Positions 9,200 through 18,324 of a stretch of 64,000 nucleotides of DNA are shown piece by piece (positions within the stretch are counted from its first letter, which is position 1; the number at the start of each line of letters is the position of its first letter). Below the pieces are notes generated by a model, which had not been told where the DNA came from, ran no database searches, and saw only the letters and a program-made list of their open reading frames with translations. The position numbers and the translations under genes were made by a program. The stretch is from Nocardia brasiliensis ATCC 700358 (GTDB taxonomy: Bacteria > Actinomycetota > Actinomycetes > Mycobacteriales > Mycobacteriaceae), in assembly GCF_000250675.2 (NCBI RefSeq), contig NC_018681.1:1674001-1738000 (forward strand), read 5' to 3'.

Positions 9200-11116
9200 A
9201 TGGCATTACCAGCAGTCATCCCGGTCGAGGAACTGTTCGGTTCACCGGCGCGCGCCGCCGCGACGATCTCGCCGGACGGAACGCGCATCGCCTACCTGGC
9301 ACCGTGGCAGCACCGTTTGAACGTGTGGGTGCAGCGCCTCGATGGAGCCGAGCCGGCCCGTTGCGTCACCGCGGACGACAACCGCAGCGTGTTCCACTAC
9401 CGCTGGACCGACGATTCGCGGTGGTTGCTCTACCTCCAGGACGACAACGGCGACGAGAACTGGCACCTATACCGCGTCGATCCGGAGAACGCGGACGCCG
9501 CGGCCGTCGACCTGACGCCGTTTCCCGGCGTGCGGCTGCTCGGTTTCGAGTTGCCGCTCGGCAAGCCGGGTACCGCGATCGTGCAGCTGAACAAGCGGAC
9601 GCCGGCGGCGTTCGACGCGTATGAACTCGACCTCGGCACCGGCGAACTCACCCTGCTCGCCGAGAGCCAAGGCGCGACCTACGGCTGGCTGAGCAGTCAC
9701 GCCGGCGACCTGTTCGCGATGGCGCTCACCGCCGACGGCGATGTCGAACTGCGCCGGTGGGACAGCGCCACGAAGACGCTGCGTCCTGTCGCGGTCTGGG
9801 ACGGCGCCGACTATCCGATGGGGATCAACCCGCTGCAGATCACGCCCGACGGTACGGGGGTGTGGCTCGGTTCCAACCGGGGCACCGACCGGACCCGCCT
9901 GGTCCGGCTCGACCTGGCGACCGGGCAGGAGACCGAGGTCGACAGCCATCCCACCTTCGATCTCGATGCCGGGATCACCGCTTTCGCCGAACCGCTCATC
10001 GTCAACAGGCGCACCGGCGAGCTGATCGGGGCCCGCTATACGGGCGAGCGACAGGTGATCCACGCGCTGGACCCGCATTTCGCCGAGGTGCTGCCGAAGC
10101 TGACCGGCCTCTCCGACGGCGACCTGCACACCCTGTCCGCCGATCTGAGCGGTCAGCGCTGGGTGGTCACCTTCACCCACGACCGGGACCCCGGCGTCAC
10201 CTACTTCTACGACCACGGTTCCGGCGAGAGTCGCCTGCTGTTCCGCGCGTACCCGCACCTGAACCCCGCGGATCTGGCCCCGATGACACCGGTGACCATC
10301 ACCGCGCGTGACGGATTGACCCTGCCGTCGTATCTGACTTTGCCGGTCGGCGTGTCGCCCAGCCGACTGCCGCTGGTAATGCTGGTGCACGGCGGCCCGT
10401 GGACGCGTGATGCCTGGGGGTTCGACCCGGCCGTGCAATTGCTGGCGAACCGCGGATACGCGGTGCTGCAGGTCAACTTTCGTGGCTCGACCGGTTACGG
10501 GAAGGCTCATGTCAAAGCGGCCATCGGTGAGTTCGCCGGCAAAATGCACGATGATCTCATCGACAGCGTCGACTGGGCGGTGGCGCAGGGCTACGCCGAT
10601 CCGGAGCGGGTGGCGATCTTCGGCGGTTCCTACGGCGGCTACGCGGCGCTGGTCGGCGTCACCTTCACCCCGGATGTGTTCGCCGCCGCCATCGACTACT
10701 GCGGTATCTCGAGCCTCGCGAACTTCATGCGGACCATGCCGCCGTTCACCCGCCCGATGATGGCCAACAACTGGTACCTGTTCGTCGGCGATCCGGACGA
10801 CCCGGCCCAGGAGGCCGATATGCTCGCGCGCTCGCCCATCACCCACGTGGACCGGATCCGCACGCCACTGCTGGTCGTCCAGGGCGCCAACGATGTCCGA
10901 GTAGTCCAGGCCGAGTCCGACAACCTGGTCACGGTCCTGCGCGAGCGCGGTGTCGAGGTCGAATACCTGGTCAAGGACAACGAAGGCCACGGCTTCGTGA
11001 ACCAGGAGAACGAGATAGAAATGTTCCACCTCGTCGACCGCTTCCTGGCCCACCACCTACACGGCCGGCAGCGCCAGGCAACCCAACCGAGACCCACACC
11101 GGCAGAGGCGCTTTGA
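9200..11116 (+). CDS. S9 family prolyl oligopeptidase / acylaminoacyl peptidase
   Basis: This 638-residue serine peptidase has an N-terminal beta-propeller (SPDGTRIAYLAP, then repeated short beta segments) and a C-terminal alpha/beta hydrolase domain. The nucleophile is Ser477 in GGSYGGY; Asp lies in GANDVRV and His in NEGHGF, which completes the triad. No signal peptide is seen, so it is likely a cytoplasmic peptidase of the S9C type that cleaves short or N-blocked peptides. The ATG at 9200 has GAAAGGACAG upstream, almost identical to the leader of the divergent MerR gene. Confidence 0.9.
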   Translation: MALPAVIPVEELFGSPARAAATISPDGTRIAYLAPWQHRLNVWVQRLDGAEPARCVTADDNRSVFHYRWTDDSRWLLYLQDDNGDENWHLYRVDPENADAAAVDLTPFPGVRLLGFELPLGKPGTAIVQLNKRTPAAFDAYELDLGTGELTLLAESQGATYGWLSSHAGDLFAMALTADGDVELRRWDSATKTLRPVAVWDGADYPMGINPLQITPDGTGVWLGSNRGTDRTRLVRLDLATGQETEVDSHPTFDLDAGITAFAEPLIVNRRTGELIGARYTGERQVIHALDPHFAEVLPKLTGLSDGDLHTLSADLSGQRWVVTFTHDRDPGVTYFYDHGSGESRLLFRAYPHLNPADLAPMTPVTITARDGLTLPSYLTLPVGVSPSRLPLVMLVHGGPWTRDAWGFDPAVQLLANRGYAVLQVNFRGSTGYGKAHVKAAIGEFAGKMHDDLIDSVDWAVAQGYADPERVAIFGGSYGGYAALVGVTFTPDVFAAAIDYCGISSLANFMRTMPPFTRPMMANNWYLFVGDPDDPAQEADMLARSPITHVDRIRTPLLVVQGANDVRVVQAESDNLVTVLRERGVEVEYLVKDNEGHGFVNQENEIEMFHLVDRFLAHHLHGRQRQATQPRPTPAEAL

Positions 11117-11129
11117 GGTGAGACGCCGC

Positions 11130-11169
11130 GGCCGCCCGCGGTCGGTGAGACCGAATTTTGCGGGCGGCC
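11130..11169. terminator. Bidirectional terminator between S9 peptidase and P450
   Basis: GGCCGCCCGC (11130-11139) and GCGGGCGGCC (11160-11169) form a perfect 10-bp stem enclosing a smaller hairpin (CGGTC...GACCG, 11139-11153) and a TTTT run. It sits in the 69-bp gap between two converging genes. Confidence 0.7.
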
Positions 11170-11185
11170 AAGGGGATACGGAGGG

Positions 11186-12526
11186 TTAAGGGGTGGCGGC
11201 GAGGTGGGGGGTTGGGCGGGGCGAGGGGGAGCGGAGGCGGACGGGGACGCGGTCGTAGCCGCGGAGGACGGCGAGGCCGCGGAGTTCGGGGGTGCCGTCG
11301 AGGGCGAGGTCGGGGAAGCGTTCGAACAGTTTGCGCAGGCCGATGGTGCCTTCGAGGCGGGCCAGGCGGGCGCCTAGGCAGGTGTGGATGCCTTGGCCGA
11401 AAGCGATGTGCTCACGCACTCTTTCGCGGCCGATGTCGAATGTCGCCGGTTCGGTGAAGCGTTCGGGGTCGCGGTTGGCGCCGCCGAGCAGCAGCATCAC
11501 CACCTCGCCCGCGCGGATCCGGTGACCGGCGACCTCGACGTCCTCGTGCGCGGTGCGCATGGTCATCTGCGCGGGGCTTTCGATGCGCAGGATTTCCTCC
11601 ACCGCGCTCGCCCACTGCTCCGGGTCTGCCTGGAGTTTGGCGAGTTGGCCGGGATTGCGCAGCAGCAGCACGATACCGCTGCCGAGCATGTTCATCGCCG
11701 TCTCGAACCCGGCGCCCATGATGATCGAGGCGGTGGCCATCAGTTCGTGCTGAGCGAGCCCGCTCGTCGCCACGACGTGACCGAAGATGCTGGGGCCCGG
11801 CTGGATTCGCAGCCGGTCGACGTGGTCGCTGAAGTACTGCTGTGCGTCGGTGAGGCCCTCGATGCCGGTGCGATAGCCCTCGTGCCGCACCCCGATATCG
11901 AACAGCGGCGCCCCGCTGTTGCCCCATTCCAGCAGCTTCGGATGATCCTGCTGGGGGACGCCGAGCAGGTGCGCGATGATCGCGACCGGCAGTTTGGCCG
12001 CGAAATCGGCGATCAGGTCGGCGTGCGAACGCGGTTCCAGCTCGTCGAGCAGTTCATCGGCCACCACGCCGATGCGATCGGTCATGTCCCGCATGGCGGC
12101 GGCGGTGAAGGCGGCGACGACGGGGCGGCGCAGCCGACTGTGGTCCGGTGGGTCCAGGGCGATCAGCGCGGGCGGGTCGGTGGGGTTGGGCAGGTCCTGT
12201 CCGGTGTGCTCCAGCATCCAGCGCACCGGCTTCGGCATGCTCATGTGGCTGGGCTTGGTGGCCCCGAATCGACTGTCCCGCATGATGGTCCGGCAGACCT
12301 CGAGGTCGACGGTCAGGTTGAGCAACGGGGTCGGCACGATCCGGCCCGCGGCGCGGATTCGCTCCATGTCGGGGTAGGGATCGATGCCGCGGCCCGGGCC
12401 GACCAGCAGGGTGGCGAACGGGTCGCCGCGGCGCGCCATCATCCGCAGCATGACGCCCGCCGCGCCGTGCAGCACCAGCCAGCGAACCCAGATCTTGCTG
12501 CGCCGTGTGGTTTTCGAGATGTTCAT
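11186..12526 (-). CDS. Cytochrome P450 (isonitrile operon, last gene)
   Basis: This 446-residue bacterial class I P450 has the heme loop FGQGIHTCLG with Cys383, a K-helix EEILR and an I-helix MGAGFETA, where Glu replaces the usual Asp of the A-G-x-D/E-T motif. The N-terminus is mildly hydrophobic. Its ATG is preceded by GAAAGGACACTG and lies 21 bp after the UbiA stop, so it is the last gene of the idi-pvcA-pvcB-ubiA-P450 operon. It probably oxidises the prenylated or vinyl-isonitrile intermediate. Ferredoxin and reductase partners are not encoded nearby. The substrate cannot be deduced from sequence. Confidence 0.88.
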   Translation of the reverse strand: MNISKTTRRSKIWVRWLVLHGAAGVMLRMMARRGDPFATLLVGPGRGIDPYPDMERIRAAGRIVPTPLLNLTVDLEVCRTIMRDSRFGATKPSHMSMPKPVRWMLEHTGQDLPNPTDPPALIALDPPDHSRLRRPVVAAFTAAAMRDMTDRIGVVADELLDELEPRSHADLIADFAAKLPVAIIAHLLGVPQQDHPKLLEWGNSGAPLFDIGVRHEGYRTGIEGLTDAQQYFSDHVDRLRIQPGPSIFGHVVATSGLAQHELMATASIIMGAGFETAMNMLGSGIVLLLRNPGQLAKLQADPEQWASAVEEILRIESPAQMTMRTAHEDVEVAGHRIRAGEVVMLLLGGANRDPERFTEPATFDIGRERVREHIAFGQGIHTCLGARLARLEGTIGLRKLFERFPDLALDGTPELRGLAVLRGYDRVPVRLRSPSPRPTPHLAATP

Positions 12527-12547
12527 CAGTGTCCTTTCGCTGCGAGC

Positions 12548-13471
12548 TCAGTTCGCCAGGAACAGGTTGCCGATGGCCATCAGCACCGCTCCGGTCCAGG
12601 CGAGCCGGCGACCGAGTAGCCGGCCGACGAGCGGATTGCGCTTGATCGCGCCGAGCCGGAACTGGACGAATCGCAGCGCGAACACCGGGCACAGCAGCAA
12701 GCCGAAGGCGAGCGGCAGTTCATCGACGGCGATCAGCGCGAACACCACGATGATGTCGGCGACCGCGAGCACGCCGAGCAGGTTGATGTAGGTGCGTTCG
12801 CCGGTCATGGTGGCCACGTTGATCCGGCCGACGCCGCGGTCGGTTTCGATATCGCGCAGGTTGGAGTACCAGGACACCATCATCAGCCAGAACGCGAACA
12901 GCCCGCCCTCGATCATGCTGCGCGTGGTGACGCCGCCGGTCAGTGCCCAGAACGGCACGAAGACCAGCTGCATCGTGAACAGGAACAGCACCAGTTCCTG
13001 AAAACCGATGTGGCTCAACTTCAATCCGTAGGAGTACTGCACCGAGATGCACGCGCCGACGACGGCGAGCACGATCAGCCACAGCGGATGGTAGGGGGCG
13101 ATGAGCAGCCCGACCACGAGCAGGGCCAGCCCGGACAGCAGGCAGATCCAGGAGAACCGCAGCGCCTGCGGAAGCCGGAGTTCCCCGGTTACCAAGGGTT
13201 TCCAGTGCGCGCGCCGCAGGGCGCTCGGGTTGTCGCGATAGTTCTTGGCGTCGCTGCCGTCCCGGAACCCGGTGATGTCGTCGAACGCGATGAGCGCGCA
13301 GTGCACCAGGAAGTATCCGACGATGATCACCCCGAACGCGGCCCAGGTGCGGCCTTCGCGCACGACCGCGGCGGGCAGCAACGTCGCCACCATCGGATAG
13401 GCGAGGTTGTAGTCGAGGAAATAGAGATTGGCGAGCCGCCCGTACGCTCGCACAGACTTAACGGGTGTCAT
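12548..13471 (-). CDS. UbiA-family membrane prenyltransferase (possible terpene cyclase)
   Basis: This is an integral membrane protein of about 307 residues with eight to nine hydrophobic helices. It has the two Asp-rich prenyl-diphosphate motifs of the UbiA superfamily: FDDITGFRDGSD in the first half (a variant of NDxxDxxxD) and DIETDRG in the second. UbiA proteins transfer prenyl groups to aromatic acceptors, and some relatives are terpene cyclases. Its place in an operon with IPP isomerase and isonitrile-forming enzymes suggests prenylation of the isonitrile scaffold. The start is uncertain: ATG 13471, GTG 13483 and TTG 13513 are in frame and none has a strong ribosome binding site. Confidence 0.85.
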   Translation of the reverse strand: MTPVKSVRAYGRLANLYFLDYNLAYPMVATLLPAAVVREGRTWAAFGVIIVGYFLVHCALIAFDDITGFRDGSDAKNYRDNPSALRRAHWKPLVTGELRLPQALRFSWICLLSGLALLVVGLLIAPYHPLWLIVLAVVGACISVQYSYGLKLSHIGFQELVLFLFTMQLVFVPFWALTGGVTTRSMIEGGLFAFWLMMVSWYSNLRDIETDRGVGRINVATMTGERTYINLLGVLAVADIIVVFALIAVDELPLAFGLLLCPVFALRFVQFRLGAIKRNPLVGRLLGRRLAWTGAVLMAIGNLFLAN

Positions 13472-13603
13472 GACATCGACCACGACTGGTAATCCAATCT
13501 TGTTGTGTTGCAAGGTTCGACGCGGCGCTCGGCAGCGGACGGCAGAACTTCGGCGCCCGCGTCGCGAGCGCCGTCGTTGTCTGGCGTCGAAAGTCTGGGT
13601 GCG

Positions 13604-14413
13604 CTAGATGATCTGGATCCGCTGCATGTGCCGGGCGGTCGAGCCGAGGAATCGGTTGCGGCCGTGCAGCAGTGCGTGGTTCTCGGCGACGACGATGTCG
13701 CCGGTCTGCCAGGCGTGGTCGTAGCAGTAGCGCGGGTCGTGCAGCCGGTCGCGCAGGTCGTCCATCACCTGAACCGCGTCGTCGGCGCCGAGCCCTTCGA
13801 CGGTGAGGAACAACGGGTTCCGGTAGCGGGCCGGGTCGAGCGGCTCGGCGTAGCGGATGGTCGTCTCCCCGGTGGTCGGGTGGGTGTCGAGCAGCGGCTG
13901 GGTCATGGTGCCGCCGTAGTGGGCGAGCCGGTCGGTGCGATAGGTCACCGAGGTGCGGGCCCACAGCTCACGCAGTTCTTCGGGCGCTTCGCGATAGACC
14001 TGGGTCGAATCGCAGAAGACCGTTTCCCCGCCCGCGCCGGGCGCACAACCCTGCACGCACTGGAACAGGAAGAAGCGCGGGGCCCGTTCCGACCAGGCGC
14101 CGTCCCAGTGGAACGGGACGTCCCCCGAGTCGAACAGGTAGTTCTGCGGGTTCTCCTGGACGACCAGGTCGAGGATGGTGCCGAACTCCCACTGGACCAG
14201 CTCGCCCGCGGCCATGCAGTAGGCCTCCAGGTCGGTCTTGTCGAGCAGGTCGAAGCCGCGCAGCACCAGGACCTTGGCGGCGAGGGTGGTCGCCAGCAAC
14301 TGATCGATCGGCACGTCGGCGAGCGTGCGCCCGCCCGGGTCCGCGGTCACCACGCGCCCGAACGGCGCCAGGTCGGTGCCGTCGAGCAGGGTCTGCTGAA
14401 GTTGGTCGCTCAC
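13604..14413 (-). CDS. Fe(II)/2-oxoglutarate oxygenase, PvcB/TauD family
   Basis: This 269-residue protein carries the iron triad: H102-x-D104 in FHWDG and distal H250 in LLHGR. It is a TauD-like oxygenase. PvcB-type members act after the isonitrile synthase, converting isonitrile amino acids to vinyl isonitriles by oxidative decarboxylation or desaturation. The GTG start has GGAGGAG upstream, and its GTGA overlaps the stop of the isonitrile synthase, which argues that the two act on the same intermediate rather than on taurine. Confidence 0.9.
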   Translation of the reverse strand: MSDQLQQTLLDGTDLAPFGRVVTADPGGRTLADVPIDQLLATTLAAKVLVLRGFDLLDKTDLEAYCMAAGELVQWEFGTILDLVVQENPQNYLFDSGDVPFHWDGAWSERAPRFFLFQCVQGCAPGAGGETVFCDSTQVYREAPEELRELWARTSVTYRTDRLAHYGGTMTQPLLDTHPTTGETTIRYAEPLDPARYRNPLFLTVEGLGADDAVQVMDDLRDRLHDPRYCYDHAWQTGDIVVAENHALLHGRNRFLGSTARHMQRIQII

Positions 14414-15441
14414 AACTCTCCTCCGGAAATAACCAGTGCTGATGTGGTGTGGTCATCGACCGGCTCGTCGACGACGAAATGGCTCGGCCTGCTGTTGCGC
14501 CACACCAGGCGCCCGCCCAATTCCTCTGCGCGCGCCCGCTTCACGAGGACGTGGCGCACACCGTCGTCGAGCACGACGCCGTGCCACGGGGTGAGCCAGC
14601 CGTCGACGGTGCGCAACAGGTGGAAGCCGATCTTGCTGCTGTGGTGGTCCTGCGGATGAATGGACAGGCGCACGGCGGCGGGGAAGACCTCACCGACGAG
14701 GCGGCTCCAGGCCTGACTGCGCTGTACCACCTCGTAGGCGGTCTGCTTGGCCTGATTGCGCCGGCGCGTGGCACTGAGTTCGGCGTAGAGCACCGCGTCG
14801 TCCTCGGTGACGAAGCGGTGGATGCCGTTGAACATGCGCCGCGCGGCGGGATCGGTGCGCACCGTCTCCCTGATCTCGGTGATGGACTCGGAGTACTCGG
14901 CGAGCAGCCGCGCCCGGCGCTCGTCCCAGGACAGGTCCGGCATCGCGTCGCGCAGCCCGTACAGGCCGATCGCGCCGCCGCCGATGGACCGGATCATCCG
15001 CATCAGCTCGTGCCCGTAGTCGTCGATGTGCTCGTCGGGGATGCCGAGCACATCGCTGAACACGTGCCCGTCCGAGCAGACCGTCACTACCGCACCGGGC
15101 TTGTACACGGCCGAGACCTGTTCGCAGAAGCCCTGCACGGATTCGAGCGCAATCTGCTCGCCCAGGTCCGGCAGCCGCCCGATGGTCTTGCGGCGGTTGC
15201 GCGATTTCGCCGGGAAGGCGGGAATGACGAAGTGGATCGGCTTGTTCGCCGCGATGAACTGGCCGACCGTTTCCAGGTGCGGCGCAAAACAATCGGGGCA
15301 CGGCTTCGTCGCGCAGGGATCGGCGGGTTCGGCGGTGCGGCGCCGGCGAAAGACAATTCGCAGAATCCGTTCGGCGACAGCGTGGTCGGCGGGCGAGAGC
15401 GTGGTCTCGCGCAGGGCACCGGCGGCGGTAGTGGTGGTCAT
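14410..15441 (-). CDS. Isonitrile (isocyanide) synthase, PvcA/DIT1 family
   Basis: This 343-residue protein has the DIT1_PvcA signature: FVIPAFPAKSRNRRKTIG, then LPDLGEQIALE, a VYKPGA segment and CSDGHVFSDVLGI. Family members condense the amine of an aromatic amino acid (Tyr or Trp in known cases) with the C2 of ribulose-5-phosphate to make the isonitrile. A CPDCF pair near the N-terminus is also typical. The ATG at 15441 overlaps the idi stop (TAATG) and AAGGAAGGG serves as ribosome binding site. The 3' end overlaps the oxygenase start. Which amino acid is used cannot be predicted confidently. Confidence 0.93.
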   Translation of the reverse strand: MTTTTAAGALRETTLSPADHAVAERILRIVFRRRRTAEPADPCATKPCPDCFAPHLETVGQFIAANKPIHFVIPAFPAKSRNRRKTIGRLPDLGEQIALESVQGFCEQVSAVYKPGAVVTVCSDGHVFSDVLGIPDEHIDDYGHELMRMIRSIGGGAIGLYGLRDAMPDLSWDERRARLLAEYSESITEIRETVRTDPAARRMFNGIHRFVTEDDAVLYAELSATRRRNQAKQTAYEVVQRSQAWSRLVGEVFPAAVRLSIHPQDHHSSKIGFHLLRTVDGWLTPWHGVVLDDGVRHVLVKRARAEELGGRLVWRNSRPSHFVVDEPVDDHTTSALVISGGEL

Positions 15442-16064
15442 TACCCTTCCTTTCCGGAAGTGGTCGCGGCGGCAGCGGGCACGCCGAGTGGCTCGCGCCA
15501 TCGCCGCGGCAGTAAGTCGGAGGTCAGGATCGGCCACTGCGCCGGGTCGGCGGGCAGGGTGGCCAGCTCGGCCAGTTGCAGTCGGCTCCACGGCGAGATC
15601 TGCAGCGCCTCGGTGCGCACCAGCGCGTTGAAGCCGGACCAGTCGATCCAGGCGTAGTCGTCCACCTCCGCGGGGTTCGGGACCGGGTCGCCGTCCACGA
15701 AAGCCACGAAGACAGGGCAGATTTCGTTCTCGACGATGCCGTCGTCCATGACGGCGCGGTAGCGGAAGTCCGGCAGTGCCATCCCCCAGCGCCGAGGTGT
15801 CAGGCCGAGCTCGTCCGACAGCCTGCGCAACATGGCGTCGGCCATCTTTTCGCCGGGCTGCGGGTGACCGCAGCAGGAGTTCGTCCAGACGCCCGGCCAG
15901 GTGCGCTTGGTAGTGGCGCGGCGAGTGACCAGGAAATGACCCTGCGGCCCGAATACATAACAGGAGAATGCCAGGTGCAACGGCGTTTGGTGGTCGTGAA
16001 TCGAGGCTTTATCCGCCGACCCGAGCGGAATACCGGATTCATCGACCAGTATTACATATTCCAT
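15441..16064 (-). CDS. idi: Isopentenyl-diphosphate delta-isomerase, type I
   Basis: This 207-residue Nudix-fold enzyme interconverts IPP and DMAPP. The active-site loop TNSCCGHP carries the catalytic Cys (C65), the Nudix-like helix has LSDELGL, and the conserved VDDYAWIDW supplies the acidic residues. It is somewhat longer than E. coli Idi owing to an Ala/Thr-rich tail. It is the first gene of the isonitrile operon and is translationally coupled to the synthase. A dedicated idi here suggests that allylic diphosphate supply is part of the pathway, feeding the UbiA enzyme. Confidence 0.93.
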   Translation of the reverse strand: MEYVILVDESGIPLGSADKASIHDHQTPLHLAFSCYVFGPQGHFLVTRRATTKRTWPGVWTNSCCGHPQPGEKMADAMLRRLSDELGLTPRRWGMALPDFRYRAVMDDGIVENEICPVFVAFVDGDPVPNPAEVDDYAWIDWSGFNALVRTEALQISPWSRLQLAELATLPADPAQWPILTSDLLPRRWREPLGVPAAAATTSGKEG

Positions 16065-16594
16065 GAAAAACTCTCATATCATGATATCGACGGCATTATC
16101 TGCACGTCTTTTCGAGACCTCCCGGTACCGAAGATACCGCACCCCCCAGGTGGGCGCAATCACATACAACTAAAGCGGCAGGGCGCGAGATGACAAATTA
16201 TCGATGTGACATATTCTCGAGCCGGCAAAGGTGGATCTGACAAATTATCCGGGCAGTCCGCGTGACGGACGTAACAACCTATCGGACCTGACAAACTATG
16301 TCGCGGATAGTGGGGATTCGCCGGTGTGCAAGACTGCGTCGATGGCCGGTCGATAGTCGCAGGATAGTTGAGATCTACTGTGCGACAACTGGTTACAGGA
16401 CGATCGAGCGAGGGTCGCGCCGTGCGTCCAATGGCAGGTTACTGCTACGGAAGGAGCATTGCGATCGCTGTCCCGGTCTGTAGCATTCTGTCTGTTCACG
16501 GCGAGGTTGCGTTGCGTTCGGCAAGTTGATCAGGTGGGCACGAAAGTCAGCGTGGCGTCGTCGATCGCCTCATTCGAGCGAAATCAGGAGAGTC
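16065..16594. other. Divergent promoter region of isonitrile operon and efflux pump
   Basis: This region of about 530 bp lies between idi (minus) and the MFS gene (plus). It contains the perfect palindrome ATATCATGATAT (16076-16087) next to the idi start and five TGACAAATTATC-like elements (16191-16300). It is A+T-richer than the flanking genes. No coding sequence is supported. Confidence 0.6.
16191..16311. promoter_or_regulatory. Five TGACAAATTATC-like repeats, candidate regulator sites
   Basis: Similar 12-mers start at 16191, 16207, 16238, 16272 and 16289 (the fourth is TAACAACCTATC). On the minus strand they read near ATAATTTGTCAGATC. The last copy is followed by GTCGCGGATAGT (16300-16311), which recurs exactly at 42054-42065 beside another TGACAAGCTATT copy. 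The array lies upstream of idi and the pump. Confidence 0.6.
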
Positions 16595-18280
16595 GTGGCA
16601 CAGGACCTCGAGTACGCGCATATCGACCGGTCGACGCCACCCGATGGCGACCCGGCAACCGTCGATCCGCGCCGTTGGATCACGTTCGCGATCGTGCTGG
16701 CGGCCGGCTTCATGGATTTGCTGGATGTCACGATCGTCAATGTCGCGGTGCCGAGTATCCAGGGCGACCTCCGCGCGCAGTATTCGCAGATCGAATGGAT
16801 TGTCGCGGCGTATGTGCTCGCCTTCGCCGCGACGCTCATCACCGGTGGGCGCCTCGGCGACCTGTACGGGCGCAAGCGCGTCTTCCTCATCGGCATGGCG
16901 TGCTTCACGCTGGCCTCCGCGGCGTGCGGCCTGAGCTCCGGTCCCACCGCGCTGATCGTCTCGCGCTTCCTGCAGGGCGCGGCGGCCGGTCTGATGGTGC
17001 CGCAGATCCTCGCCATCCTGCGGATCACCTTCCCGGTCAAGGAGCGGGCCAAGGCGATCGCGGTGTACAGCGGCGTATGCGGGTCGGCGACGGCGGTCGG
17101 GCTTGCGCTGGGCGCGCTGCTGGTGGAATGGAATCTGTTCGATCTGGGCTGGCGGCCGATCTTCCTGGTGAACATCCCCTTCGGCATCGCGACGGTGATC
17201 GCGGGCGCGCTGGTGATGAAGGAGTCGCGCTCCGCGGCCGCGTCGCGACTGGACCCGGTGGGCGTCGTCCTGATCGTCGCCGCGATCCTGCTGCTCACCT
17301 ATCCCCTCACCGAAGGTCGCCGACTGGGTTGGCCCGCTTGGACTTTCGCCATGATCGCGGCTTCGGTGGCGGTGCTGCTGGTGTTCATCGGGTACGAGCG
17401 CAGGCGCCGCGTCACCGTCGGTTCACCCCTGATCGATCTCAGCCTGTTCCGGCTGCGGCCCTTCGCGCTCGGCCTGACGAGCTGGCTCCTGTTCTGGATC
17501 TGCTTCGGCGGGTTCTTCCTGGTGTGGACGCTGGTCATGCAGGTGGGCCTCGGCTGGTCGCCGATGCGGGCCGGACTCACCTCACTGTTCTTCGCGGTGG
17601 CCACCGGCGTCGGGGCGGCGGCCTCGGCCGGCGTGCTCGCGCCGCGCTTCGGCCGCAAGGTGCTGATCGCGGGCGGTGTGGTCACCGGCCTCGGCCTCGG
17701 GCTCTACGGCTGGTTCGTCGCCCACTACGGCCCGGACACCACACCCTGGCACATGATGACGCCGCTGCTCGTGATCGGCCTCGGCTTCGGCCTGGTGGTG
17801 GCGCCGACCATCGATCTCGTGCTCAGCCAGGTGCGGACCGAGGACGCCGGGGCCGCCTCCGGCCTGCTCAACACCGGACAGCAACTCGGCATCGCGCTCG
17901 GTGTCGCGCTGGTCGGCATCGTGTTCTTCAATCAGCTCGATCACGATTCCGCGCGCGGCGTCGACGAGACGACGGCGTCGATCCGCACCGAACTCAGCGC
18001 GGCCGGTCTGCCTGCACCCGCACAGGAACAGATCCTCGCGAATTTCCGGGCCTGCGTACAGGATCGGTCGGCGCAGGTGGACCCGTCCGAGGTGCCGCAC
18101 AGCTGTCAGCAGAGCGGACCGGCTGACGAGGTGGTCACGCGGGTGCTGACCGACGCGGGGGCGCACGCCAACGCGATCAACTTCGCGCACACCTTCCGCT
18201 ACACCCTCGCCTACGGCATCGGCATCATGATCCTCATATCCCTGGGGTTCTTCGCACTGCCGCGCACCGCCAAGCTCTGA
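16595..18280 (+). CDS. MFS drug:proton antiporter, DHA2 (14-TM, EmrB/QacA) family
   Basis: This 561-residue transporter has 14 predicted helices. The first carries LDVTIVNVAVPSI, and the loop motif GGRLGDLYGRKR follows helix 2. A hydrophilic segment of about 90 residues with two Cys lies before the final helix. The likely start is the GTG at 16595 just after AGGAG. An upstream in-frame start at 16526 would add a basic, non-conserved extension. It is divergent from the isonitrile operon and followed after 44 bp by the LuxR regulator, so it is the likely exporter or self-resistance pump for that product. Confidence 0.9.
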   Translation: MAQDLEYAHIDRSTPPDGDPATVDPRRWITFAIVLAAGFMDLLDVTIVNVAVPSIQGDLRAQYSQIEWIVAAYVLAFAATLITGGRLGDLYGRKRVFLIGMACFTLASAACGLSSGPTALIVSRFLQGAAAGLMVPQILAILRITFPVKERAKAIAVYSGVCGSATAVGLALGALLVEWNLFDLGWRPIFLVNIPFGIATVIAGALVMKESRSAAASRLDPVGVVLIVAAILLLTYPLTEGRRLGWPAWTFAMIAASVAVLLVFIGYERRRRVTVGSPLIDLSLFRLRPFALGLTSWLLFWICFGGFFLVWTLVMQVGLGWSPMRAGLTSLFFAVATGVGAAASAGVLAPRFGRKVLIAGGVVTGLGLGLYGWFVAHYGPDTTPWHMMTPLLVIGLGFGLVVAPTIDLVLSQVRTEDAGAASGLLNTGQQLGIALGVALVGIVFFNQLDHDSARGVDETTASIRTELSAAGLPAPAQEQILANFRACVQDRSAQVDPSEVPHSCQQSGPADEVVTRVLTDAGAHANAINFAHTFRYTLAYGIGIMILISLGFFALPRTAKL

Positions 18281-18324
18281 GGGCACGGCGGCGGCGCCGC
18301 CGGAACGCGAGCAAGGGGCTCGAG

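Noticed and set aside
9200..11116. S9 peptidase as a member of the isonitrile operon
   Set aside because: It is on the opposite strand, separated by a strong terminator, and has its own MerR-type promoter.
13604..14413. Taurine dioxygenase (TauD)
   Set aside because: The fold and iron ligands match, but the gene overlaps the isonitrile synthase and no sulfonate genes are near, so a PvcB-type role is more likely.
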